A stretch of 47,151 nucleotides of DNA from positions 1 to 47,151 of the forward strand of contig CALFVX010000016.1 of the NCBI GenBank assembly GCA_937928765.1, written 5' to 3'. This document shows positions 18,097-27,600 of this stretch, one piece after another. The position numbers were made by a program, and so were the translations under genes. This DNA comes from an uncultured Endomicrobiia bacterium. Lineage in GTDB: Bacteria; Elusimicrobiota; Endomicrobiia; DTEH01. Under the pieces are notes generated by a model. It was not told the origin of the DNA. It saw nothing but the letters and a program-made list of their open reading frames with translations, and ran no database searches. Position 1 is the stretch's first letter; each line of letters begins with the position of its first letter.

Positions 18097-18546
18097 ATGA
18101 AAAAATATATAATAATTTCAATAAGTCTTATAACTTTAACAATTATTTGTTTTTTATTTTATCGTTGGTTCATCTCAAACAAAAAGGTATCTAAAGTTAT
18201 CGTTAAAGAACTTAAGACTATTCAGATAAGTAGTACTACTTCAAAAATTGTTGTCCCAATAGCTTCTTTACCTAAAGAAACTAAAAAAGAAAAATATGAT
18301 GAAATTGAAGGCGAAATAACATTGTCACCTCACAATCCCGAGGATCCTAACTCTTTAAAAATGACAGTTTTGTTAGATAAAAAAAATAATGAGATTATTA
18401 CTCTTACGAATACAGCTTATGTAAATACATTAAGAAAGTTTTACTTAAACAAAGATGTGAAATTAAAAGGCAGATGGAGAAAAGATTCTGTTATTTATGG
18501 AAGAAGATATAAATGTTTTTGGGTAGAAGATTTTGAAATTAAATAA
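18097..18546 (+). CDS. membrane-anchored small protein, paralog A
   Basis: 149 residues, family not recognised. One N-terminal membrane segment (about 5-25) anchors a Lys-rich linker and a C-terminal beta-rich domain. The last 60 residues match the next gene's product: AYVNTLRKFY here and PYVNTLIFNA there, then KDVKLKG versus KKVKIKG, then CFWVEDFEI versus GFWVEDILEI. The EGEITLSP and KGVVNWEK segments also occupy the same place. The domain looks like a small beta-barrel, perhaps binding-type rather than catalytic, since no conserved acid/His cluster is seen. It is located in the periplasm or at the outer face of the inner membrane. It is divergent from the efflux operon. Function unknown. 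Confidence 0.75.
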   Translation: MKKYIIISISLITLTIICFLFYRWFISNKKVSKVIVKELKTIQISSTTSKIVVPIASLPKETKKEKYDEIEGEITLSPHNPEDPNSLKMTVLLDKKNNEIITLTNTAYVNTLRKFYLNKDVKLKGRWRKDSVIYGRRYKCFWVEDFEIK

Positions 18547-18561
18547 GAAAGGGGAGATAAA

Positions 18562-19005
18562 ATGAAAAAAATATCAATTTTAATTTTGATAATATTTTTA
18601 GTAGGAGCAGTTATTGGTGGTTATTTATTCATAAGAAAGAAAACTCAAAAAAAGCCACCTGAAAAAATAAAAATACAACTTCCAACAAGCGAAGTTGTTG
18701 ATGCATATAGGATCAGGTTTTCAACAAGAATACCAGTGCCTGAAAAATCGCTTATGGTGCTAAAAGGTGTTGTCAATTGGGAAAAACAAGAAATTTTACC
18801 AGGTAAGGCACAACCTCTTCAAGAAGTTGTTTTAACTACAGAAACAGGTGAAAAATATGTTCTATCAAACCCACCTTATGTAAATACTCTAATATTTAAT
18901 GCAATTGGAAAGAAAGTAAAAATAAAAGGTCTTACTATGGGTAAGACAAGTTTTAAAAATTACGATGGTTTTTGGGTAGAAGATATATTGGAAATAGAAA
19001 AATAA
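18562..19005 (+). CDS. membrane-anchored small protein, paralog B
   Basis: 147 residues, tandem paralog of the preceding gene, starting 15 nt after its stop behind a strong AGGGGAGAT ribosome-binding site. Architecture is the same: hydrophobic N-terminus (ISILILIIFLVGAVIGGYLFI), a Lys/Pro linker, and a beta-rich domain ending in YVNTL, VKIKGLTMG and FWVEDILEIEK. Identity between the two is modest and concentrated in these motifs, so the duplication is old. The gene ends just before the hairpin at 19009. Function unknown; the conserved YVNTL...KxKG...FWVED pattern would make a usable family signature. Confidence 0.75.
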   Translation: MKKISILILIIFLVGAVIGGYLFIRKKTQKKPPEKIKIQLPTSEVVDAYRIRFSTRIPVPEKSLMVLKGVVNWEKQEILPGKAQPLQEVVLTTETGEKYVLSNPPYVNTLIFNAIGKKVKIKGLTMGKTSFKNYDGFWVEDILEIEK

Positions 19006-19008
19006 AAA

Positions 19009-19045
19009 AGAGAGGACTAGTTTATATTCAAAACTAGCCCTCTCT
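19009..19045 (-). terminator. hairpin terminator between convergent genes
   Basis: A 14-pair hairpin: GAGAGG/CCTCTC and CTAGTTT/AAACTAG arms with one A-C mismatch and a 7-nt loop. On the minus strand it is followed by a T-rich run (TTTTTTATTTTT), so it mainly ends the RHS-like gene at 19074. On the plus strand it lies 3 nt after the paralog B stop but is not followed by a clean T run, so termination in that direction would be weaker. Confidence 0.85.
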
Positions 19046-19073
19046 CATTCTCTAATATTGTGTAACCTATTTT

Positions 19074-20720
19074 TTAAGATTTTTTCTCAGCAAAGATCCA
19101 TATATTACCTTGAGTATCGGTCGCCCAGTATGTCCAAGTAAGGGTCGCTCTTTTCTCATTTTGTGCATCATTAATTATCTGTTTCATCAAATCATCATTC
19201 CAAGCTTGAGTTGAATCTATATCTCTTCTATCATGTCCACCACCAGTTTGGCCATAATTACCACTGGTACCAGTTGCCGCCTGATTACCCAATTGTTGAA
19301 GTTTCTTTGGATCAATTGCACCAACATAAAGTTGAACTTTTCCTCCTTTAGCTTTCCATTCATTATCTGAAAGCTTTCCATCTTTGTTAGTATCACCTAA
19401 TGCAGCAAGTAGTTGATCAAAGAAAGAATCTAATCCACTACCCGATTGGTCTTTTGCATTCTTAATCTCAGATATCATTTTTTGCACTTCGTTTTTGTCA
19501 GTCACTTCAAAAACTACATATACTTTATCTTCTCCTTCAGCAATAATTTTAAGTTTACCTGTCACAGTAGGATCTACACCTACAGGAATGTCAGGAGCAA
19601 TAGATTTTAGCCAATTGTTGTATTTGTCAACATCATAGGCTGTGCTTGAACCCAATATTGTAATCTTTGGTTTGTTCTGGTCATAATATGTTATTTGTGT
19701 TGTCTTTATCCCATTATCTCCATAACTATAATTTTCAACCTTTATTATCTGTCCAGGACCAGCACTAATATTTACAGAATTTCCACCATATTGGACTGTA
19801 TCTGTTTTAGTTTGAGTTGTGTCATTGTAAAAATACCTTTGGACTTCTCTACCCATTGCATCTGTGACATATGAAATTCTACCATGCTTGTCATAATATA
19901 TTGTAGATTGCAACTTCTGTGTACCAGGACCTGTAGGTTCGTATGTCTCTGTTTTTACAAGTTTTGCACCATCATAGAAATTTCTTGAAGCAAGATATGT
20001 ATATTGTAGGTTGCCATTATTATCATATTTGTATCCCATGGTGTAAGATTCTCTTCCTAAACTGTCAAAGTATGTCACAGAAAGCATTTTACCATCTTCG
20101 CCTCTTGTTTCTACTCTTAACAGATTTCCAGCACCGTCATAGATATATTTTGAAGTAGATGTGGTATATGCTTTTTTTTCAGAATCCCATGTTTTGTTGA
20201 CAACTTCTAACAATCTACCTGAAGGTGAGTATTTTTGAACAGTTGCATCATTAATTATTTCTTGATCATTTGTAGTATTTGGGTTGCCATCTTTATCAAT
20301 TTTGCCTTTCCAAGCAACTGTATACGAACCATCAGAATTATAAGTTATTGTTGCCTCGTATGTTTGACCATTCATTACATTATACGCTCTTGTCAAAGCA
20401 CCATTTTCTGCATATTCCATATAACGCTGGTTTATAAGATCTTCTACTTTTTTTGTAGCACCGCTTGCATATCTTGTAACTTTTTGTTCAGTGATGAACT
20501 TACCATCTGTTCCATAATATCCTGTCACAGTAGCATTTTTATATACAAATGTATATTTATCATTTACAGGATCATATATTTTTGACGCAATACCAGTTAT
20601 TGAAAAGTCGCTGTAATCATAAACTTGAAGAACCCTATTTGTGTCAACTTGTATCACAGCATAACTTATACCTGTGATGAGAAGCAGTAAACCTACTATT
20701 GTTGTTAGATATTTTTTCAT
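19074..20720 (-). CDS. secreted RHS/YD-like repeat protein with EF-hand loop
   Basis: 548 residues from the ATG at 20720, which starts a good signal peptide (KKYLTTIVGLLLLITGISYA). The body consists of degenerate YD-type repeats, for example YIYDGAGNLLRVE, TYFDSLGRESYT, YKYDNNGNLQYT and YYDKHGRISYVTDAMGRE. A C-terminal part outside the repeats carries a canonical EF-hand loop DTNKDGKLSDNE (443-454), expected to bind calcium, and a Gly/Ser/His-rich tail. YD repeats usually form beta-strand shells or spirals on the cell surface; no toxin domain or cleavage motif is visible. It is paralogous to the next gene upstream. A longer form from the ATG at 20774 is possible (see the leader entry). Ends at a strong terminator. 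Confidence 0.8.
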   Translation of the reverse strand: MKKYLTTIVGLLLLITGISYAVIQVDTNRVLQVYDYSDFSITGIASKIYDPVNDKYTFVYKNATVTGYYGTDGKFITEQKVTRYASGATKKVEDLINQRYMEYAENGALTRAYNVMNGQTYEATITYNSDGSYTVAWKGKIDKDGNPNTTNDQEIINDATVQKYSPSGRLLEVVNKTWDSEKKAYTTSTSKYIYDGAGNLLRVETRGEDGKMLSVTYFDSLGRESYTMGYKYDNNGNLQYTYLASRNFYDGAKLVKTETYEPTGPGTQKLQSTIYYDKHGRISYVTDAMGREVQRYFYNDTTQTKTDTVQYGGNSVNISAGPGQIIKVENYSYGDNGIKTTQITYYDQNKPKITILGSSTAYDVDKYNNWLKSIAPDIPVGVDPTVTGKLKIIAEGEDKVYVVFEVTDKNEVQKMISEIKNAKDQSGSGLDSFFDQLLAALGDTNKDGKLSDNEWKAKGGKVQLYVGAIDPKKLQQLGNQAATGTSGNYGQTGGGHDRRDIDSTQAWNDDLMKQIINDAQNEKRATLTWTYWATDTQGNIWIFAEKKS

Positions 20721-20801
20721 TTTTTGTTCACCTCCTTTCTTTATAGTTTTTTCTTTCAATGATGTGTTTTTCATAAGCTTTCTCACCTCCTTCTTAAGCA
20801 A
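20721..20801 (-). promoter_or_regulatory. duplicated ribosome-binding sites and alternative in-frame start
   Basis: Two near-identical, strong Shine-Dalgarno sequences (AAGGAGGTGA) lie about 55 nt apart, at roughly 20781-20792 and 20726-20737. Each precedes an ATG by 10-11 nt: 20774 and 20720. Both ATGs are in the frame of the RHS-like gene, so the 18 codons between them would add a basic N-terminal extension ahead of the signal peptide. The second site was chosen as the main start because it leads straight into the signal peptide. Confidence 0.65.
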
Positions 20802-20816
20802 TGTTTACTTTAATTA

Positions 20817-20858
20817 TGTGAAAAAAATCTGTTAAAATTGTGAAAAAAATGTAAAATT
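20817..20858 (-). promoter_or_regulatory. T-run/CACA element upstream of the EF-hand RHS-like gene
   Basis: Read on the minus strand, the interval after the 719-residue gene contains two copies of TTTTTTTCACA separated by about 14 nt, preceded by TTTTACAT. Similar elements occur at 23049-23186 and 34979-35020. It may be an AT-rich promoter upstream element or a regulator site for the following gene; this is inference from recurrence only. Confidence 0.35.
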
Positions 20859-20861
20859 TTT

Positions 20862-23021
20862 TCATTTTAGATAACTTATGGCTTTGTATTGTTGATAACC
20901 GTTATTATAATAGGTTCTAATTGTATTTTCAAGACCATTTTCTGAATAAGTATATTGTTCTGAAAACAATATCCCTGCAGGTTTTATTTTGATTTCAATT
21001 TGTGTTTCAGATTGAGTTTCTAAATTGAAGATTTTTAATGATTGTAAAACATCGGTGTTTTTATCATTATAGAAATGCTTTTGAATTATACGGCCTAAAG
21101 CATCATAGACTTCTGATATTCTTGCATGTTCATCGTAAAATATTACATTTGATAGTTGTGTTTGGTTGAGTTTTAAGTTTTTAAGTTCGTAAGTTTCAGT
21201 TTTTATTAGTTTTCTATCTTTATAAAAATTTTCTGATAACACATATTTACCTATAAGTTTTGAATTGTTATCATATACATATTGCATGGTATATTGTTCA
21301 AGATTGTATCTAAAGAATGTCTCTTGAAGAAGCAGGCCATCTTGGGAATATATCTCTTTTTTGGTTATGTTTCCACTATCGTCGTAAATAATCTTAGTTT
21401 CAGCACTTATATATTCGCCATTAACAAAACTTTTTGATACTACAGATAACAATCTTGAAGTATGGTCATATGTTTCAACTGTTGCATCTTCAATTATTTC
21501 AATATCATCGGTGGTGTTTATGTTATTGTCTTTGTCAATTATCCCTTTGTAGGATATAGTGTATGAGCCATCTTTGTTATAGTTAATTTTTGCTTCATAT
21601 ATTTTTTCTGTTAGTTTTCCATTTTCATATACTACTAATTTATTGTAAGCTCTAACTAGATTTCCAGAAGTATTGTATTCTTGAACTTTACCAGAGACAA
21701 TTTCTTCTCTTTTTCTTAACAAGCCACTTTTGTCAAAATAAGAGATCTCTATAGGAATAAACTCATCTTTTTCGTTATAATATCCAGCAGTCTGTTTGTT
21801 TTTTCCTACTTTTGAAATTAAATATTTAGGTTGATATTCTTTCATCATTCTATTTTCTAAATTAACTTTAAAAACTGAAGGTGAAAATGATAGTTCTTGA
21901 GTATATTCTTTTTTGATTATACCTTTTGAAATCCATTCATTAACAATTTCAGATGTTGGTTTTTCTTTTAACAAAAGTGTTGCTACTTTTTGGCCATGAA
22001 TTAAAACTGAAAGTGTATTATTTGTGTAATTCCATACACCAAGAAATTTTCCTTCAAAGTATAAATATTCTTCAACTTTTTGGTCGTTAAAGGAAGTATA
22101 TAATACTTTACCGTCAACATCATACCAGGTTGTTATGTTTTCTTTTCTATCAAATTTATATACAAGTTTTGAACCATCGTACACAAATTCTGTTATAATT
22201 TCGCCATTTTTATCTTTTTCCACAACAGGTTTATTTTTATCATAATAAGTTACTCTGTCATATTCCCCCACTGATTTTTCTAACACTTCGTTGCCATCTT
22301 CGTCTTTTTTATAGTAGTTTTGTTGTATTTTGTTTCCCCAGCGGTCTAAAGTATATAAAGGTCTTGATTTTTCATCAAAGTATGTTTTATTGCCATAGAT
22401 GTCAACTGTAAATTTAAGAGTATTTTTTGTTTCATCGTAGAAATAGTGTGCAACTTCTGTGCCTTCATAGTTTACATCTGCAATTGCTCTGCCTTTGTTA
22501 TCAAAGAAAGTTTTTACTTGTGTGTTCTCATTTAAGGCAAATATAGGATTTTTAGCATATTTATTGTAATAGTATGACTTAGTGATGTTTTTGTCTTTAT
22601 CAAGTTCTTTTACAACTTTACCACCCAACCCAAGTTCTTGATACCCAATTATTTCACCTTTTTCATTTTTTATAACAACAAGATTATCACCACGCTGCTT
22701 TTCTATTATTCTTTCAATATCTCCATCTTTGTCTGTGTATATTGATTTAGCAGATAAAGAAAACTCTCTTGAACCATCTTTTGAGATTCTTAATGTTAAC
22801 CTACCATTAGGGGTAAAATAAAGACGGTTCCCATATTTATCCCTTGCTGCAATGGGTCTGTGAGGTACAATGTTTAGCATATCTTTTGGTTTGCCAAACT
22901 CTTGTTGTATAAGTTCTGTCTGAGGGCCAAATCTTTCCTGCTGAGGCATAGGCATATTAAAAGCAATAACCCCGTTCCATAAAAAGCATAATAAGGTTAA
23001 AATAATGATTAAGTTTTTCAT
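20862..23021 (-). CDS. secreted RHS/YD-like repeat protein
   Basis: 719 residues with a signal peptide (KNLIIILTLLCFLWNGVIA). From about residue 55 onward it is made of degenerate YD-type repeats: YFTPNGRLTLRI, TFFDNKGRAIADV, TYFDEKSRPLYTLD, TWYDVDGKVLYTS, IFYDEHARISEVYDALGR. The C-terminal half aligns with the other RHS-like protein, including the shared block YN.DGSYT...KG.IDKD.N.NTT, then EII.DATV, and finally DALGR..QKHFYN. The first half, with about ten extra repeats, has no counterpart there. No C-terminal toxin or RHS core cleavage site is seen. Exported, probably surface or periplasmic. Ends in TGA immediately before the T-run/CACA element. Confidence 0.8.
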   Translation of the reverse strand: MKNLIIILTLLCFLWNGVIAFNMPMPQQERFGPQTELIQQEFGKPKDMLNIVPHRPIAARDKYGNRLYFTPNGRLTLRISKDGSREFSLSAKSIYTDKDGDIERIIEKQRGDNLVVIKNEKGEIIGYQELGLGGKVVKELDKDKNITKSYYYNKYAKNPIFALNENTQVKTFFDNKGRAIADVNYEGTEVAHYFYDETKNTLKFTVDIYGNKTYFDEKSRPLYTLDRWGNKIQQNYYKKDEDGNEVLEKSVGEYDRVTYYDKNKPVVEKDKNGEIITEFVYDGSKLVYKFDRKENITTWYDVDGKVLYTSFNDQKVEEYLYFEGKFLGVWNYTNNTLSVLIHGQKVATLLLKEKPTSEIVNEWISKGIIKKEYTQELSFSPSVFKVNLENRMMKEYQPKYLISKVGKNKQTAGYYNEKDEFIPIEISYFDKSGLLRKREEIVSGKVQEYNTSGNLVRAYNKLVVYENGKLTEKIYEAKINYNKDGSYTISYKGIIDKDNNINTTDDIEIIEDATVETYDHTSRLLSVVSKSFVNGEYISAETKIIYDDSGNITKKEIYSQDGLLLQETFFRYNLEQYTMQYVYDNNSKLIGKYVLSENFYKDRKLIKTETYELKNLKLNQTQLSNVIFYDEHARISEVYDALGRIIQKHFYNDKNTDVLQSLKIFNLETQSETQIEIKIKPAGILFSEQYTYSENGLENTIRTYYNNGYQQYKAISYLK

Positions 23022-23048
23022 AGAGATACAGAAATCTACTTTTTTATA

Positions 23049-23186
23049 CCATCTTCGTGTAAATAAATTGCTAAATTTTTGTAAAATTTTTGTGAAATTT
23101 TCAATTTACCAAAATCAGTTAACACAATTATATATACTTAAAAAGCTTGAAAAAATTGTGTGAAACCTTAAAAAAATTTGTGATTT
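23049..23186 (-). promoter_or_regulatory. T-run/CACA elements upstream of the 719-residue gene
   Basis: 167 nt separate the 107-residue gene from the RHS-like gene. On the minus strand the interval holds TCACAAATTTTTTTAAGG and TTTCACACAATTTTTTCAAG near 23150-23186, then TTTCACAAAAATTTTACAAA near 23075-23103. The same T-run plus CACA vocabulary is found before the other secreted genes. A promoter is expected here. Confidence 0.35.
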
Positions 23187-23188
23187 TT

Positions 23189-23512
23189 TTAGAAAAAGAG
23201 AAAATTAGAATTACTTTTGAAATCATAAATGGTTTGTTTATTAGGTTTGATAGTTAATATATTATTTTTATTTTCGTCAATAATTTCTATTGAATTAGGA
23301 AAATTAAATAATTTGTATTTTTTAATTACATCATTGTAGGATTTTGATATTACTGTTTCAAATAAACTTTTTATTGAGTCACTTATATAATTATTTGATA
23401 CCACTACTAAAAAATCATCTGAAATATTGTAAAACTCTAATGAAATATTATTTAATAGTGCTGATATAAAAGGATTAGATTTTAGCAACATATTATATTG
23501 AGAAACAATCAA
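23189..23512 (-). CDS. small protein of unknown function
   Basis: 107 residues, no signal peptide, family not recognised. It is predicted as mixed alpha/beta: helices around NPFISALLNNIS and SIKSLFETVISKSYNDVIKKY, and strands around DFLVVVSNN and SIEIID. The order strand - N..I - helix - strand recalls the N-terminal domain I of DnaA and related protein-interaction domains, but this is only a pattern match by eye. Its codon use and A/T content match its neighbours. It may be in the same transcript as the RHS-like pair downstream. The region just upstream is a broken gene, so it could also be a remnant of something longer. Confidence 0.45.
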   Translation of the reverse strand: MIVSQYNMLLKSNPFISALLNNISLEFYNISDDFLVVVSNNYISDSIKSLFETVISKSYNDVIKKYKLFNFPNSIEIIDENKNNILTIKPNKQTIYDFKSNSNFLFF

Positions 23513-23529
23513 TCTTCCTACAAATTATT

Positions 23530-24078
23530 TTAATGTAAAACAATATATTTTAGTTTGCTGTAAGGCATCATCTTAAGAATTAAACGGTTTTCATAGTAAA
23601 ACTTTGAGATTCTTAAATATAAATAACTTTTTATATCTTCAAGTCTCTGAATTATTTGAACACAAAAGTCATAGTGTTTTGCTTTTGCTATTGTTACAAG
23701 AAAGTCAATTTTTGTATCGCTGCTTAAGGATATGCGAACAATTGTAAGAACTGCTCCTTGAAGTTTCTTAAAAATCTTCTTAGGAAGATCTTTTTCAGTA
23801 GAAATAAGTTCTGGAAGTTCTATTTCTAAATACAGGGTTTTTCATATAAGTTTTATAGAACCATCTAAGTCATATTCTTTTTTTAATATTTTTTTTGCTG
23901 ATTCTGAAAGTTTTTCTTTTGGATATGTAGGTTTTGAACAGGCAATGAAATTAGTGAAGAGTAAAAGGGTATTGTAGAAAGTTTGAGGTTGCGATAAAAC
24001 GATTCTAATGAACTTAATCCAATTATGGCAAGAATAATTAGAATAATATAAACAAGTATCACAGTTATTGAAAGTCAA
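23530..24078 (-). pseudogene. disrupted lipoprotein gene
   Basis: One minus-strand frame contains a lipobox-like FTNFIAC followed by SKPTYPKEKLSES and DLDGSIKLI, then an in-frame TGA (23842-23844), then a further 104 well-formed codons (KTLYLEIELPELIST ... KIDFLVTIAKAKHYDF ... LRISKFYYENRLIL) ending with TAA at 23530. The downstream piece has no start codon of its own. The N-terminal codons of the frame are a poor signal peptide, while a better hydrophobic stretch (VILVYIILIILAIIG) lies in another frame just upstream, so a frameshift is likely as well. The TGA stands where a Gly codon (GGA) would fit. Read as a lipoprotein gene broken by a nonsense mutation and probably a frameshift; an assembly error is the alternative. 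Confidence 0.65.
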
Positions 24079-24097
24079 TGATTGATAATAAATATTT

Positions 24098-24475
24098 TTA
24101 TTTTTTTTGATTTATTTCTTTTTCTGTTACTAAATTTATTATTTCTTTTAACTTGCCAAAGTTTATAGGTTTTTTTACAAATCCTTCTGCTTTCAATTCT
24201 TTACATTCTTTTTCTACTGTATCATCACAAGTTACTACTATTACTGGTATATTAGATTTATCTTTATCTTTTTTTAACATTTTTAAAACTTCAATTCCAT
24301 TTATATCGGGCAGATGAATATCTAATGTTATTAAATCTGGTTTATGGTCTGTGGCTACACCAAGTCCCTTACTGCCGCTATATGCAATTAATGTTTTGTA
24401 ACCACTTTCTTCAAGCCGCTCTTTAATAAGTTCTGCTACTGGCATTTCATCTTCTATTATTAGTATTGTAGCCAT
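24098..24475 (-). CDS. single-domain (CheY-like) response regulator
   Basis: 125 residues from the ATG at 24475, which follows a GGGGGAT ribosome-binding site; an ATG 12 codons upstream in the same frame is less likely. It is a complete receiver domain: acidic pocket IIEDE (E8, D9), phospho-acceptor D52 in LITLDIHLPD, switch Thr in VIVVTCDD and the conserved Lys in VKKPIN. There is no output domain, so it should act by binding a partner or as a phosphorelay link. No histidine kinase is in the window. It lies 157 nt after the end of the first giant gene in the same direction. Cytoplasmic. Confidence 0.92.
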   Translation of the reverse strand: MATILIIEDEMPVAELIKERLEESGYKTLIAYSGSKGLGVATDHKPDLITLDIHLPDINGIEVLKMLKKDKDKSNIPVIVVTCDDTVEKECKELKAEGFVKKPINFGKLKEIINLVTEKEINQKK

Positions 24476-24632
24476 TTTTAATATCCCCCTTTTTATAGGT
24501 GTTTGAAACAAAATTCAATTTATAATCAATTTTTGTCAAAGATGGACCTTTATTGTTTATTTTTAATAACTCAAATATTATATTATTAACTAATTTTAAA
24601 ATATTTTTCAAATGTTAAAAGAAACATTATTA

Positions 24633-27600
24633 TTATCCTGCGCTAAGGAGTCGTTTAATTCTTTCTACACTAATTGATTCAAAACCTTGTGTGTCTAACA
24701 ATGGTTTTGCATATTCTTTAGTAAGAAGGTCTAATATTTCTAACATTGCAGCAACAGACCATGCTTGAGACACACACCCACCTTGGCTATAAGGAGCATT
24801 TCCACTAAACACTTCTGGCAATGTGGTGTTAGATCTAACAAAGTATAAAAAGTTGTTGATTTTTAGTTTAAGTTGTTCTATAACTTCTTTATATGGCCTA
24901 TCCTTAAGAACACTAATTTTTGCTCTTACATATTCTTTAATTAACCATGGCCATACTGTACCTTGATGATAAGCAGGATCTTTTGTCTCTATATCTGATA
25001 AAGTATCATAATATCCTCTGTATTTTGTATCTTTTGGTGATAATGTCCTTAATCCGTAAGGTGTTAAAAGATCTCTTTCTACAACTTCTATAATTTTTTC
25101 TTTTAGCTCTTTTGGCAACAAATCTTCAGTATGAGTTAATGATAACAAAATTAAAGCGTTTGGTCTTATTGCATCTTTATGTTCGTCACCATCAAGGACA
25201 TCGTATGGATAATCTCTTTTTTCAAAAAATCTTTCTAAAATTGAAGTTCTAACTTTATTACTAAGTTCTATATATTCATTACTTTTTTTCTTATCTCCAA
25301 CAATACGATAAAATTCTGCTACTATTTTTAATGCATTATACAACAACGCCTGTATTTCAACAGGTTTTCCATTACGAGGTGTATATTTTGTATCCATCCA
25401 GGTATATTGTGCAGGAACTACAACAAGATAATCTCTATCCATATAAATTGTCCCAGATTCAGCAGTATACCTTTGTATAATTTTAGTTATTGTAGGTAAC
25501 ATCTCTTTTACAAACTCTATATCTTCAGTTACCTCATAATATCTGTATAACGCTTCAACAAACCATAACGAACCATCTGCAGTGTTGTATTCAGCTTTAC
25601 CATCAGGCCAGATCCTGTTAGGTATAATTCCATCATTTGATTGATATTTTGCGTAGAACCTAAACAGTTGTTTTGCTTCTTCAAATCTTCTTGTAACAAT
25701 TAAAAGTCCGGCTAAACTTATAAAGCTATCTCTACCCCAAGACTGATCAAACCAAGGATATCCAGCAAGGATTTTAACACTTCCATCTTTATCTCTCAAT
25801 ATAAAAGAATCTGCTGAAACAAGAAGCTTGCTAAACACATCATGATACTCTTGGTTAATATGTTGCATATCAGACCGACCTATGCTATACAGATATTCTT
25901 GTCGCAAAATATCTTCAAGCAACCCCTGGATAAATCCAAAAAGTTGAATGGTAAGTTTTGCTTTTTGGTCAACATCAGTAGTTGCAGAAGCCATCCTTTG
26001 TAAATGTTCTACATAACTATAAACTTCAGGTAGATTGTCTCTAGTTATCCCAGCATCATTTAATATAGAAAAAAACTTTGTAAAGAAATCAGTATGATAA
26101 CTATGATGCCAAAGTGCCCATTTACCTTTTTCACCCATAAACTTTATCCACTGATATGCTACCAATAAACAATGTAGATGCGGTGCATTAATGTTACCAA
26201 ATGGTAATTCTTTTTTACCATCATCATATAAAAGTTTAAAATTTTGAATGCCTACTTGTCTTAATCTACTTAAAACTTCAAGAGATTTTCCTTGTGGTAA
26301 ATTAAGATTTTTACCTACTAAAAATCCTTGCATAAAATATCCCTCATCTGTTCTTTTTTCTGTTATATCAATTAGTATTTTTATAAATTCTGTAATATCA
26401 AAATTTCTTTTTGATGCTAAAGGTATACGGTACCTCCATAAAGAACGCATTGTGCCATCTTCAGCTTGAATTTCTTCTTTCACAGGCTTTTCTTCACCAA
26501 ATTGGTCTCCTATAACAAAAGATACAAATTCAGCGCCTGAAGTTAAAACTTGCCTGAAAAATTCTTTAAATGATTCTTCCGTATGGTTAATATTATATTT
26601 TTTTACTAATTGATGATTATTATGTGGTCTTGGTGAATCATGTGAACTTATCTGAAACCATCCTTTTTTATTATTTTTTGTTTCTTTTTTCAAACTTTCT
26701 GTATCAAACCAGTCAACATTCATTACAGTATATATATCATATTTGTCTCTAATATGGCGGTCTATACCTTCAAAGGATTCTGCTAAAATTATTGCTTGCG
26801 AATTTATTGCTCTTATCTGCGTTATAAGTGTTGACACAAAATCATCACCTTTTTCATTACCTGACTGTTCTATGTTGTTGCCCAAATGTGTTAAAGGATA
26901 TGCAAAATGTAGAGCATCTAAACGTAGACCATCAAATCCAAATCTCATCCAATGAAGGATAGGATTGATAAATAACGAATACCCATCTTTTGCAAGTTCA
27001 TCCCAATTGTATAATATAAGATCATTCCATCTTTGTCCCCAGATATACGGTGAACGTTTGTTTACATCAAAATATTGAGAATGATATAATACATCAACTG
27101 AAGATTTCCCTCTAAAAAATGGTATATCAAACATAATTTTTGCACCTTCTTTATGTAATTCTTTAATAACTTTTTTAAGTTGTTTATAAGCAACATATTG
27201 CATATATTCATAAAGACCTTGGTATGTTTCAAACACACCAGGATTTAGATTTTTAACACTTTCTATTTCTTGCACACTTTGAGGAGTCCTACCTAAAATT
27301 TTTGTTGCAGCCATAAAACTTGAATAATTCTTAAGCCAAAAATAGTTTTCACTAATAAATTTTTTAAACTCTGCTGACTTTTTTCTAGAAAGAAAATGAG
27401 TATAAACAACTTTAGCAGATTCAAATTCTATCTGTCTTACTAGTTGATAATCTATAAATTCCTGCTCAGCTAAAGAAAGCTTTTCTTTTAGTTGTTCTAT
27501 AACAGTTTTAGGTAGTTTAAGTTCTTCAGATTCTTTAATCCAGTCAATAAATAGTTCATTTATAGCATATGGCGAAACAGAAGAATATGGTGATTCTCCT

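Noticed and set aside
23842-23844. TGA recoded as Gly (or selenocysteine)
   Set aside because: TGA is a normal stop for pilT, the helical-repeat gene and the 719-residue gene here, and no SECIS-like hairpin is evident.
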